Below are positions 34,698 to 45,856 of a stretch of 61,819 bases of DNA, piece after piece. The stretch comes from Rhizomucor pusillus. Taxonomy: Eukaryota; Mucoromycota; Mucoromycetes; Mucorales; Lichtheimiaceae. Every line of letters starts with the position of its first letter. Position 1 is the stretch's first letter. Under the pieces are notes generated by a model, which made no database searches, was not told where the DNA came from, and saw nothing but the letters and a program-made list of their open reading frames with translations. The stretch lies in assembly GCA_900175165.2 (NCBI GenBank), contig FWWN02000596.1, positions 1 through 61,819 of the forward strand, given 5' to 3'. A program made the position numbers and the translations under genes.

Positions 34698-35177
34698 TAC
34701 AGCCGATGACACCCACAATAATACTCCGCCCTGGAATCTTGGCCGCATCGCCTTGCCACCGTTCATCAACCCCTCTGTTGAACTCGTTCCACAGCAGATA
34801 TACCTAGGGAACGAACCAGAACTTGTAAAGTAGAAGGCTGCGAGGATCCATATCGCAAAGATGGTGTGCAACAGCATAGGTGCCGACATTTTAGACCACC
34901 ACCTTCACCAGATCAAACCCCTTAATATCTTGAAACCCACGTTGTTTATCATACTTGTACCATTTTATACATTACATAATGCAAGGTCATCTTGCGTTTA
35001 CTCGCGCCTTCCGGCGCTCGCAACCAAAACGCTTTCTGTCCCCAGACTCTTTACCCGGGCCGCGGACTGAGTTTCAACGTGCGCAAATATCACGACAAAA
35101 GCAGTATGATGAATGAAACGAAATGAAATGAAATATAACATCTGATTCAGAGAACTATTACTGAACAGCTAATAGCC
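34698..35177. other. Right flank of the transposon, no gene recognised
   Basis: From the TA at 34698 a frame stays open to 34833 (THNNTPPWNLGRIALPPFIN, then ELVPQQIYLGNEPELVK). It reads like protein but I cannot name it. It may be the end of a host ORF cut by the insertion. The rest is the 3' flank of SMG6. Confidence 0.35.
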
Positions 35178-38100
35178 TCACTTAGCCTTGGTTCGCGGCG
35201 TAATCTGCATAACAGCAGTGACAGACATTACATCGATCTCCCGAGCACGGGCCTTGACGCTCAAGTTACGATCACCGGTAACAAGACATACCGATGCCCT
35301 TTTGTCATTCGATTGCTTGGAGGACCACCAGAGACAAACGGATAAAACAAGATCGTCCAGGTTCTTGTCCATCTCTCCGAAAATGAACTGTTCATAGCGA
35401 ATCGATATATCGTTTAGGAAATTATTATGCGACGTTTGAATGCGTAAACTCGAATTTCGGCGAGCTCGTTGATTCAACGCTGCGTCGATAAATTGCAAAG
35501 CATCATTTGCAATCGTTCCCAGTGGAGCTGCATTGCTGCTCAAACCATCTAATTCCGTGATAACTATTCGAGATATCATTAGTCATCCCTATGATCTTTC
35601 GCATTCCTGAAGAACGTACCAACGAGGGGTATCACGATCGGCCATTTGTCACTCTCAATCAGCTTCTTGACAAGTTCCAGTTGACCAATAAAACAGTTCG
35701 TGTCCAGAACCAGGACAGTATCACCAGGAATAACACGCTCTCTGAGACTTTTCATACGAGCCTCTCTTTCCTTTGCCCGGCCATAAGACCGTTTGTATTC
35801 ACGTCCATGTTCTTCTTGGCCTGTTACAGTGAGCATCGTTTGCAGATGCTCACGACGCTTCTTGAGTTGCGTCACGATATCATCATCTTCCGGTTCCTCC
35901 AAACTATCCGTCTTCTCAGCAAGCAAAACATCGTCATCCATGGCCAGGAAAGTCGATCCTAAATGTCCCTGAATGTAGGTCTCATCATATTCACTTTCGG
36001 GTTCAGCGACCTCTCGGCTAATAGTATGTTCGTCTGCTGCAGCTGATTTCTTCCCAGTCTGGTCAGTGTTTATGGAAAATTGCTCCATTACAGGATCATA
36101 AGTGAAAATGTGTCGCATTTGCTTCAGAACAAAGAAGGTAACTTGCATTAATATAATCTGTTCCTTGCGATTGGTATAAGTTTACTTACCATCACGAGCG
36201 CGAATCCATAATCAAGAATCTTCAATTTCCGTCGCTCTAATAGATCCTCTTCTTTCGAAACTTCGGATCCTTTCTTCACTGCATTGTCCAATCCTTGTGA
36301 CATCTTGCTGGTAATTTCATCGATCCAGCCTAAGCCTCTCAAGGGTAGCTCTTCTGGTAGGGTCGGGCCCTGAGACATCAAGTTCAGCCAGTATTCTGTA
36401 ATCATTGATTCTGGCTGTGGCGTTCCGATCCTTTCCCAAAGGTCTTGCTCGGGTAAAAGGTGCTTGTTTATAATTTCATATCTCTTGTCTTCCGAGACTG
36501 ACCATAAAAGTCGATTCAAAAAAGCTAAAAGCTCGTACCAAAATGCCGGAGATACAGTTGACGTGTCAGTTTCTTCATCTGCAGTGGCAAGTCCAAACAA
36601 TTTCTCCCAAAGGCTGGACTCAGAGCTTGTCGGAGGGACGCATATACATGTACAGACCATCCATTGCAGTAACAGTTCAATAAAGACTAGCCACGTTTCC
36701 CTGCGATCATTCCCGGGCATTTCGTCACCATCGGTTAGCTTGAGTTTTGACTTTGTGCTGTCCTTCTGACCGAAAATAAATCCAGAATGCTCAGTAAAGT
36801 TACTAGGCATTTTAGGTAGAGCGGAAGTACAAAAAGCAAGAGGTCGTTTGGACTTGAAGCTCGAGGAACCGCAATAACATTTGAAAAGTTCGGTTGCAAT
36901 TTGGCACAAGAGCTCTGCACCGTGAGCAATCAAGATATTTTCACTCACTTCCTGGATCAGAGTATTGGCAGCATCTGCTTTTGATTCAGAATTCTTGCCA
37001 TCACCATCGTTTCCTACTGCAGCATCCAACGGAAACAGCCTTCGATTATGCAGAGTTAACACTTTCGTCAGCGCTGCAGAGGCATAGTTGTAATTGTACA
37101 ATGAAGATATGGAGAGTACTGCTACTTCCATCCAGAATGTCTCGGTTCTCGTCAGCTGTTCGCATCCCACTGACACCGTATCGTTTGGCTCCATCTCTCG
37201 GCTACTAGATTTTTCTGGGTGCTGTTGTTTCTCTTTAGTAGAGAACAGCATTTCAAATAGACGTCGTCTTATCTCAGCGAACTGATCTAAGCCGATCTTG
37301 GTAAAGAGCATTCCGTGTAAACGAATGAGCAAATCAACCGCTGTTTTCGTGGATCGAGACTGTTCGGATTGGCCATCAAAATCTTCATCGCATGCACCTT
37401 TGGCTCGGAGTGTCTGTAGGTATCTGTTGACCGCCTGCCGATTGCGTTCAAAGAGTACGATAATATCCTCCCTTGCGTTTACAAAACTGTTTCGACGGAC
37501 CATCAAGCTTCGAATGCCAAAATACAGCTTGTGAAGATCTCGAGAGTAGTCGGCAGGCATTTCTGAAATCGGTTTGTTCAAAAGCAGCGATAAATTAAAG
37601 TATAGTCGTCCGGTCGTTGGCATAAAGAAAGTTCCAAGGGAATACCATTGCCATGCCACCTCCCAAAGATCTTGGGTATCCTGAGACGCAAAGCCATATC
37701 CAGTTGTAATGGCCCATCTATACCTAGCAATGTCACCTCTGAATGGTATACTCCTATACCATTTCAATCGCTTCGTACGTCGCCAGGCCAGCAAATGCTC
37801 GTCCATCCAGTCATTGAATCCATCATCGTTTTCGTTACACACTGTTTGCATCTTGTCCAAGTTGTAAAGAGACATCATTACATCTCGGTAAAAATAGTCT
37901 GCATGGCACAGAAACTCGTCGCATAATTCTATCAGCATGGCAATCACCCGTCTCTGTGGCATGTTCGATATTATTCTGATAGGTTTCTCCAGCTGCTCAT
38001 CCGTGTCAATCTCTAAACTGGAAATGCCCGGAGACCAAAGCTTCAGGGCGCACCGAAACTGATCAAACATGGAATAGATAGCCCGTTTCCAGCAGAGCGT

Positions 38101-38895
38101 TTCCAGATTCTTTCTTTCAGAAAAATCGTAATCGACCCGCATTATATCCAAGTATTTGTAAGCAAGATCAAGATGAAGCTTCGTCTTATCACGAAGAAAA
38201 CTAACTGCTGCAGTCAAGTCGCTGTCATCCAGCTGCAATTGTTGAATATCCACCATGGTGTTTCGAAACATATCCTGCCTTCGAAAACTTCCTTCATCCA
38301 ATTCGCTTTCCGTAGCACTCCGAAATAATGCAAGTGTAGTTGATGTTTGATTGAGTTTTGCTATGTTCTTTTCGATTTGTTGAATATCGTTGAAGAAAGA
38401 CTTGATCTTGCTCTTTCTAGGGTCTGTATCCGGTTTACAAGACTTGATTGCAGATGCATTGCATGAGCTGATTTTCAGCGGATGATCTTCTTTCTTTCCT
38501 TCATCTGTAATATCGACAGGTTTCTTCTCGTCGTTTGTGGACTGCATTCGGGTACGTGTTGATGTGATATTCGGAGCCACGGTACTGGCGTCAGCTTGCC
38601 ACAAACGACCGGTACTAGGACCTCGAGGAACAAAATCCATTCCATCGTCGCTTATCGCCTCTACTTTGTAAGGTCTACGAACTTGAAAATCTGGCGAATT
38701 ATCGGATACACCGGGAGACAGCAATGTATTCCGTGACTTGGATACCGTTAACTTGTTGAAATCTATAGGGTTATCCACAGCTGGATCGAAAAGCTGGCGC
38801 CTTCGGACCGACGCGTTGTTTCGTGGTTGAACATTGTGATCACTTTGACGAGAAGATTTAAAGCGCCCCGACTTTGCACTCGAGTGTTTGTTCAT
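35178..38895 (-). CDS. SMG6: SMG6/EST1-type protein with C-terminal PIN nuclease domain
   Basis: Three exons: 38895-36190, 36121-35620, 35563-35178 (1197 aa). A low-complexity N-terminal third is followed by the EST1/SMG 14-3-3-like TPR region (DTQDLWEVAWQWYSLGTFFM, PTTGRLYFNLSLLLNKP, RDLHKLYFGIRSLMVRRNSF). The C-terminus is a PIN domain with its three acidic positions present: LVLDTNCFI, NLDDLVLSVCLWW and CLVTGDRNLSVKA, plus VVITELDGLS. That set matches active human SMG6 rather than SMG5, so the protein should be the endonuclease that cuts mRNAs undergoing nonsense-mediated decay. The first intron (36189-36122, 68 nt) was preferred over shorter in-frame options. It is divergent from the SET gene, 239 bases apart. 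Confidence 0.88.
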
Positions 38896-39134
38896 AGAAT
38901 CTCACAGTGTGAGCGAAGACTACAAAGTCGTCAGTAGCTGCCCTGGAAACTAAGAGTGAAAGGAGCACTACCTTTGTATACGCTACTGTTATGAGTTACA
39001 GGCTCTTTTTTCAGATGATGCCAAGTGAATGTCAAGACTTGATTCAAGATGACATCGGTCAGAAAGGAAAAGAATAAGCAAAAATAGACGCGGAATTGAA
39101 AACACTCGGCCGTGTTCTTTTTCAGAATCCTGCA
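38896..39134. promoter_or_regulatory. Shared divergent promoter region of SMG6 and the SET gene
   Basis: Only 239 bases separate the two start codons. No TATA box is evident. A cttttttcag-like word at 39117-39124 could be the acceptor of an intron in the 5' UTR of the SET gene. Confidence 0.45.
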
Positions 39135-40592
39135 ATGCAAGCCTTTACGAAGTGGTCCACCGCCAATGGCGTGGAGGCGACTTTTGCCAAGATACAACAG
39201 ACGAAATACGCAGGAAAGGGCTTATTTGCCTCGCGATCTTTGGAATGCGGTGAATCAGTAGTTAACGTACCAAGCGATTTGGTGATAACGCGTGAACGCG
39301 CACTGCAAACAAGCAGCAGTCTTCAAGAACTATTGCGTAATCTCGAGCAAGAAGGCGATTACGAGGAGATAGAGGCAGCAACTGGATCGGCTGAAAGCGA
39401 GCGAATGGTTTTGCGATTATTTTTGCTGGTTGAAGCTTTTGCTGCCGACTGCGACTCTTTTTGGAAACCTTACATTGACTGCCTGCCGACATTGGAAGAG
39501 CTTCGACAATATCACCTCTTGTTCAATTCAGGGGAGAAATGCTTGCATTACTCTGGAATTGGAAGGGCCGTGCTTGCAAAAAGGGCAGCCCTCGAAAGAG
39601 AGTTTAAACAGTTGCAACTTTATAACCGAGGAGATCGGTTTTCAGCGCTGTCGCTGGATATGTGGATTTGGGCCGATGTGACATTTTGGTCCCGAGTTGT
39701 CAGTCTTGAAAGTATTAAAGAAAGTTGCGATGACAATGACGATAAGCTCGATCAACAGCTTGTAAACAATATGGTTCTCGTTCCGTTTTTCGATTTGGCC
39801 AACCATTCTTTGTCTCCAAACATACGATGGCAGTTGACGCCGAACGGCGCCATACAGTTCGTGACAACCCGGGATATAAATGAAAACGATGAATTATTTC
39901 TTTCCTATGGAGACAAATCGAACCAAGAGCTGCTCTTTTTACATGGATTCACGCTGGAGGATAATCCAGAACCTATACATTTCAAACTGCCTTTGCAAGC
40001 ATTTATGAACGAGGACATGGCTGACGACATTAATAAATATCACTGGTTACTCGAACGAACGAAGCCAATATTGACCCTCTGCGGCAGACCTCAAGGCGAT
40101 TTCCCAGGCGCATTCACCCCATTTGAGGCCACGGGCTGGAGCTTTGAATCTATTGCTATGATTTATTTATTGACAATGGACGAAGAGGACGGTCTGCAGA
40201 TAAGCACAATACCAGACATTGGATCAATCTCCTTAGAATCGGACAAGACTGCAGAAAAGGACGGACACTTTGATGTACAGATAAAAATACTTGGAGAAGA
40301 AGTTACGAGTTTAGAAAGTTTACCTGCGTTAATTGCGAAATCTCCCAACTTGGCGGTCATACAGCTACGAACAGCAATACTTCTGTTGGGAGCCATCGAG
40401 CGTCACAGAGTCGAACTTTCACAAGCAGAAATGGAACCATCTCATCCGGGCACTGTCTATATGGCACATTTACGCCGATATATTCATGAAGAAATAACAT
40501 TGCTTGATAGAGCTGTACAATCGCTTTCGGATATCAGAGATGCCTTTCTCGAACATAAGGCCGTACAAGCATACCTTTCTCAATGGGATTAA
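39135..40592 (+). CDS. SET-domain methyltransferase, SETD3/Rubisco-LSMT-like class
   Basis: Single exon, 485 aa, starting at the first in-frame ATG (MQAFTKWSTANG). The SET core is split as in the SETD3/RLSMT/Rkm class: TKYAGKGLFASRSLECGESV near the N-terminus, a long insert (RLFLLVEAFAADCDSFWKPY, IDCLPTLEELRQYHLLFNSG), then LVPFFDLANHSLSPNIRWQL, IQFVTTRDINENDELFLSYG and NQELLFLHGFTLEDNP. A helical C-terminal substrate-binding-like domain follows. Enzymes of this class methylate lysine or histidine on non-histone proteins such as ribosomal proteins, eEF1A or actin; the substrate here is unknown. The lack of introns contrasts with most neighbours. Confidence 0.85.
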   Translation: MQAFTKWSTANGVEATFAKIQQTKYAGKGLFASRSLECGESVVNVPSDLVITRERALQTSSSLQELLRNLEQEGDYEEIEAATGSAESERMVLRLFLLVEAFAADCDSFWKPYIDCLPTLEELRQYHLLFNSGEKCLHYSGIGRAVLAKRAALEREFKQLQLYNRGDRFSALSLDMWIWADVTFWSRVVSLESIKESCDDNDDKLDQQLVNNMVLVPFFDLANHSLSPNIRWQLTPNGAIQFVTTRDINENDELFLSYGDKSNQELLFLHGFTLEDNPEPIHFKLPLQAFMNEDMADDINKYHWLLERTKPILTLCGRPQGDFPGAFTPFEATGWSFESIAMIYLLTMDEEDGLQISTIPDIGSISLESDKTAEKDGHFDVQIKILGEEVTSLESLPALIAKSPNLAVIQLRTAILLLGAIERHRVELSQAEMEPSHPGTVYMAHLRRYIHEEITLLDRAVQSLSDIRDAFLEHKAVQAYLSQWD

Positions 40593-41044
40593 ATTAATAT
40601 GTACGTCAACTCCAAAATTTTCAGAAGGCTACCGTAGCATTACAATGTTGTAATATGAACAAGCACACCAATTGACTTATGTAATAAGATAAATAGGAAG
40701 CAGATGTAGTCTAAAGAAGTTCTATGCATCATAGATAAGATCGATACGAGTGGCTGCAAAGATCATGGCATTTGTAAGGAGAACTTGCACTTTGCAATAC
40801 TGGTTAAAACAGCCCAATAATCCTGTATCGAGAATGGATCAAGCATCGAATGTTGTTTCGCATTGCGGCATCGTTGGTGAACCGACTCAGTGATATCGAA
40901 TCTATAATTGCAAAAAGACTACGTATCCTCTGTATGTATGGATCTTTCGATCTTCTGCAAGGAGCTTCCTCAGAGAGTGCATATCTTCTAAGCTAATTTC
41001 GCTTGAAAAGTATAGATGGCCCTTTATGCCAGAGTAGCACACCG
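40593..41044. other. 3' flank of the SET gene
   Basis: About 450 bases of AT-rich sequence with no coding signal, running into repeat C copy 1. Confidence 0.4.
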
Positions 41045-41490
41045 GCGCTCGCATGCATCCGCAAGCACAGCGCCATCCAAGTCCCGGTTTATTCAGACCT
41101 GCGCTCGCTTAAATCGATGTGTATAAGGCAAGGCGTAAGATAAGAGTTCTTCCATCAGTATCTTTTCCGTTATCAATATCATTGATTTTTCTCCACGATG
41201 ACACTTTTTCAGCAGCATTCCCATTGTCATTATCTAAAAGCACGATACCATTATGTTGCTATATGCTCACTGTCAAGCCTAATTCCCTTGGCGGAAGAAG
41301 TAGAACATAAGCAAGTGGACCGTAAAAGCATACATCTCATTACTACGTCGTAACTCGCTTCGTCTTCTTGTCGCACATAATACGTCTCGCTAAATGCATA
41401 TGTTTTCTCATGATCATCCATCAGGAATAATTACATTACTGTACTTCAGCGGAGATGTGCGCGTTATATCGACGATATTCTCATTTTTTA
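41045..41490 (+). repeat. Repeat family C, copy 1
   Basis: Aligns with 52585-53090 in the same orientation; shared words are ggtttattcagacctgcg, gaggcaaggcgt/taaggcaaggcgt, caatatcattgat and taatacgtctcgc. Its left edge carries the piece shared with the hairpin at 9169-9256. No ORF. It lies between two convergent genes (SET and CC2D1). Confidence 0.6.
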
Positions 41491-41721
41491 TGTAAGCAGA
41501 AGAAAGAGGAATTGTTTCAACAGTTTCAACACGCTTAAGCCTTCCTGGCCATTTCTGAGCTAGTATCGCTCAAACTGGCAATTTCTTGGGCTTCAGCACC
41601 ACACCTGCCAATAGACAGTGTGAGATTTGTATATATAGAGAGTCTGTACTGGCCGCAGGCTACTCTACAGTGATATAAATAACTAGGTAAATGGAAGTCA
41701 TTGTGGACATGCTTTATGCTT

Positions 41722-44604
41722 TTATTGTTCTCCTGCCGCAATTGCAGCTTCTGCTTCGTCGACTTCGTCCTGCATGATCTTTTTGCGGGTTAGCGCAGCT
41801 TTTGCTAAATCAAGACGATTATGTTTCTTAAAGATCAAAGCAAGCTGCTTTTCTCGGTCAATACGTCTCCGTACAGTCTGAAGATATGACTCCAAATCTA
41901 ACAGTCCAGTCTGAGCCTGCACCACCAGCATATTCATCTTGATATCGAGCGCTTGTTTTCTGTCTGTGAGGTCTTCCCGATCCTGAGGAGACAGTTTGCC
42001 GTTACCCGACAATGCTGCTGAAACTCGTTTGATTTCATATTCTAGAACCATATTCGACACGATGTTATCGACGCTAATAAAAAATGTTATGCCTTAGATC
42101 TACAGAATTAATGCCCTGTATCATTGCATAAGCTTACTTGTTAAACTCTTGCTCTGCTTCCTCCAATTCGGCAAGTTGCTCCTGTTGCGGTGGGCCTCGG
42201 TCTCTCTTCGACTCACGCTGTACCGGGTCTGTAGCCGACAAATCAAGATCAGACTTGGCGGATGAGGATGCAACGGAAGCATTCGCGCTTCCGGAGGTGA
42301 GCCCTGCTCTTAACAGGAGTTGAGATGTATTTTCACTGGATTCGTCAACAATAACCCATTTTTCAGTGCGCTTAACAATATCCTCCCCCGCTATTGGTTC
42401 GTGTAGGTTAATTTGGATCTCCAGCTTGGCACCCGTCTTTTTGCGGTTAGCATCTACGAGCTAGAATTGCTAACTATGAGGTTTTTGATGCACATACATA
42501 CATGTTATGAAGAGTAGAACCCTGTCTCGACCATACCTCAAACATGCCTCCAATTGAAGATTTCGTGAGCAGCTGCTCCAAAGGCAGAACAAGTCGGCCG
42601 AGAAACAACGGTCGGCGGAAAAGTCCGTAGCTGTAGCGGTTGTGGAATACTTCAAGTGTGAGTTTCTTTCTCTGGACATAGCGTAGAAACGTTCGATTGG
42701 AACGAGTAATTGGTATACGCGTGGTAAAGTCAAAAACTACAGTCGGATATCCATGAAGAAATCGTTCCAGCAGTCATCGTGAAGTTATATGGCGTACCTG
42801 GATCGTTTCCCTTTTTCACAGGAGTTTCACCCCTATTCATATGTGCCTGGGCTGTGTTTTCGGGTGGCCAACCACCGAAATTCCAAGTAATAAAAGGTTC
42901 AAGTGTTGATGACACCTCCATCGATTGAAGACCAGTCGCCCGTAGAATTCTCAGCTCCATTTGGTTGGCGGGAATATGTTGCAGAATGTTTTTGTAGCGG
43001 TATTCTACTTGTTCGAAATGTAATCGAGGCATGCTATCATGTTTCTGATCGCGCTTTGACCGAAGATAAACTGCATCGGCTGCAAAGGTCTGTTCCAATT
43101 GTAGCAAGCATTCTCGACTAGTGGATGATTTTGGATTGGTCTTCGGCAGCTTTGCTGCCTGAACTGCTAAATTGTGGCAAACATTCACTTGATACGCTAG
43201 CTGCGACTCAAGATGTTCCATGGCATTCGCAGAAGCTAGGCTAGGTTCTACTTGCTGCACTTGTCTGATTCTACCGTCACCGAGATTCATATCGGGTTCG
43301 CCTGGTAAACTTTTTTGCAGAGAAGCAATGTTTTGTATCTCTCCATTTTTTAACTGCACAGCCTGTCGCAACAAATCTTTAGAGACCCTTAGCATTTCTT
43401 TTGCTTGGTGTATGTTTCCAATGTTTTTGTAATGCAACGCGGCTTCCTTATATTGCTTTTGCAGTTGAATGACAGATTGCAAGTGCTGTTGCATCTGATC
43501 TCTGTCTGATTCGGTCGTAGAAGTTGATGTCTGCTTGAGCTTCGCCTCAACATGGTGCAAATTTGTTGTATCTTGATTTATCGCGTCGTCTTCTGCATTT
43601 GACATTGTCAGGGATGGTCCGCTTTGTAATTCCTGCTGCATTCTCTCCACAATCATTCCAGAACCTCGAATAGCAAGCTTCTCCTTCAAAGCCTTTGACT
43701 GACGCAAAAGCTGGATAGTTTTCTTCTTATCACCTTGCTTCTTCGCGGCAAGTGCTTCCTTCTGTAGTTTTATAATCTGTTCCAGCAGCTCAGGCTGCGA
43801 TTTGTACGATTCATTATTTTGCTTTTCGAGTTTCATATCTGCATCCTGGCTCGAAACAGCTTGGGGTATATACGTTGACTCTGCATTATCGTCGTTGGAT
43901 ATAGAATTGTCAAAAGTACCCGTAGGTCGCGATGCATCCTCGTTGATACCATCCAAGGCACCTTCGACTTGACATTGAGAAAGTTCTGTGTGCATAACGT
44001 CCTCAGTATATGTATACATAGCATGTATAGCATTCGTTTCAGAAACTGGCATTTCGCGTTCGTTTGAAAAATCACTGGCTTCCTGGTCTGTGGATTGTTG
44101 CGCATGGTCCGCCTGATCTACAGCTGGCTTATCCGTAGCCAATGTTGATAGTTCGCTCTGATATATAGAATCAGTCGCTGTTTATCATGAATCGATTATC
44201 AACTCACCAAAAGATCAGGGTCTGCCAAGTCCTTATCCTCGAGCTCAAGCTCATCAGCGTCATAATTATACTGTGCAAGGCTCGTGAAATTGTCGACATC
44301 GAAGTTATCGTCCAGGATAGGTGTCTTTCTTGTGTCAGTTTTGAATGCTCTTGTAGCCTCGGCTTTTCCTGGATCGCTGTTCCCCTGCGCAGAAGTAAAC
44401 TCCTGCAATTGTTTCTACAAAGTATATTGTATTGAGAACTTCGTTCGTGCCATCGCTTATACCGAAATGTCAGCATACCAGTAGTTCCGGGTCATCCAGA
44501 TCTGCTTCATCGGCATCGATGTCAGGTTCGTCTGGCAGAGTCAAGTTCAAAACTTCGTCGAGATCCCCAATTTCGATAGATTTTGTGTTACGCCGACCAA
44601 ACAT
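41722..44604 (-). CDS. CC2D1/Lgd-family protein (DM14 and C2 domains)
   Basis: Six exons: 44604-44479, 44414-44208, 44157-42798, 42736-42537, 42460-42138, 42073-41722 (855 aa). It starts MFGRRNTKSIEIGDLDEVLN and has acidic repeats ending in DPELL and DPDLL, as in CC2D1A/B. Helical DM14-type units follow (LEQIIKLQKEALAAKKQGDK; VIQLQKQYKEAALHYKNIGN). A C2 domain comes next (MELRILRATGLQSMEVSSTL, HNRYSYGLFRRPLFLGRLVL), then a helical tail (DIKMNMLVVQAQTGLLDLES). Metazoan Lgd/CC2D1 binds the ESCRT-III subunit CHMP4/Shrub and affects endosomal sorting; a similar role is likely here. Intron sizes are 50-76 nt. No key domain is missing. Confidence 0.88.
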
Positions 44605-45087
44605 GGCTTCATACAATAAGTTCCTTTGATTTTAGATGTGATACAGTCTAGCAAATCCTGAGTGACGTGTTTTTGAGCATTTTGCAGGACACTCAAAATT
44701 CCCATTGACCAGCATTTCATCGATTATAAAAACCTCGTGACACCCATCTTTCTTTTTTCCCTTCTTTCCAAGTTTTTGATCCAACCCCATATTTTTTTCC
44801 TCAAAGAAGTAAGCGTAACCCTACTTCTAATATAATCTTTTCCTTGGTTTAACCTATATTACAATAAATCACAGCTCAGAAAACTAAAAGGCACGCCATT
44901 TATATCAGATGTAAGATGTCCTGAATGTCCGGGAGGAAAGTCAGGATAAATATATAACCGATATCATAAGCTCTACGTCTTTTACTTCTCTGACCTGGAA
45001 AAGGCATGAGTAGAAGAGAAGTAATATCATGAGTTAATAAAGATCTGTACATTTATATGGTTATATGAATTGATAATAACAAAAGCA
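44605..45087. other. Intergenic, upstream of CC2D1
   Basis: About 480 bases with no coding signal; pyrimidine-rich part at 44740-44790. It holds the CC2D1 promoter and the 3' end of the hypothetical gene at 45088. Confidence 0.4.
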
Positions 45088-45579
45088 CTAAAAAATAGAT
45101 GCAAATAAAACACAATGGCCCACTTTGCATGAGCCTCTTCTCGCATCCTGGATAGCTGTGATTTGGGCCTGATCTTTGTCCGTAAACATGAAATCAAGAT
45201 TCATCCCCATTTCATATAACTTACGGAAGAAGGCAACAGGGACAGTGATCTTTGGTGGTTCGGATACTGTTTGGCGAGTATCAAACAAAACATATACGAT
45301 AGGAAAAGGACTGCCATTTACGTTGACATTGATTCCAAAGGGTTCGCTGATTACAGGCTCAATGAGGTCTGCGCTCTCCGGAGATTCCACCAAGCCGTCG
45401 TTCATGCAGATATAGCCATCAAACCAAAGAGCATAAGCTGCATCCACGTTGTCTGCATTGTCGTTTGATCTAGGATAAACCTCATCCAATACATCAAGGA
45501 AAGTCATTGCTGCTGAAGTTATGGTTTCCAGGGGCGTAAGCCTTTCCAAACAGGAATGGCAGTTTTTCCCAAAAGCCAT
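45088..45579 (-). CDS. Hypothetical protein, acidic, no recognised domain
   Basis: Minus-strand frame of 163 aa from the first in-frame ATG (MAFGKNCHSCLERLTPLETI). The frame stays open further upstream to about 45700 without an ATG, so an upstream exon is possible. Sequence is protein-like (TFLDVLDEVYPRS, AAYALWFDGYICMNDGLVES, PFPIVYVLFDTRQTVSEPPK, FFRKLYEMGMNLDFMFTDKD). I recognise no family, signal peptide or membrane segment. It is divergent from the nucleoside diphosphate kinase gene, so the two may share a promoter. Confidence 0.5.
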   Translation of the reverse strand: MAFGKNCHSCLERLTPLETITSAAMTFLDVLDEVYPRSNDNADNVDAAYALWFDGYICMNDGLVESPESADLIEPVISEPFGINVNVNGSPFPIVYVLFDTRQTVSEPPKITVPVAFFRKLYEMGMNLDFMFTDKDQAQITAIQDARRGSCKVGHCVLFASIF

Positions 45580-45737
45580 TTCGTCGACGAGATAATTCTG
45601 CAGTTTTATGCCTTTTGTAGAACGAGCAATAAAGCACCATTGAGGCTGTTCATGTTGATTTTGATCATTGTTCGCAAGTAGACACAAAAAACCAGGCAAA
45701 AAGGCAAAAAAAAAAGAATCAGTTCTCGATAGACACT

Positions 45738-45848
45738 ATGGAGGCTGCTATTGCTGGTTATACTGGACCAAACTTCCCAGCCACAAAAAATTTTCGTGCT
45801 CCTTATATTCAGTCAAAACTCGTCCCTGTCAAACACAACTTGTTTTAG
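45738..45848 (+). other. Upstream ORF before the nucleoside diphosphate kinase gene
   Basis: A 36-codon frame starts ATG (MEAAIAGYTGPNFPATK) and ends in TAG eight bases before the NDK start codon. It cannot be spliced in frame to NDK with the donor and acceptor pairs I tested. Either it lies in the 5' UTR as a translated uORF, or part of it is a 5'-UTR intron ending at tttcag (45854). Confidence 0.4.
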
Positions 45849-45856
45849 TTTCAGAC

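Noticed and set aside
36158..36189. A 32-nt first intron in SMG6
   Set aside because: A 68-nt intron ending at 36122 also keeps frame, has normal size and a pyrimidine-rich acceptor.
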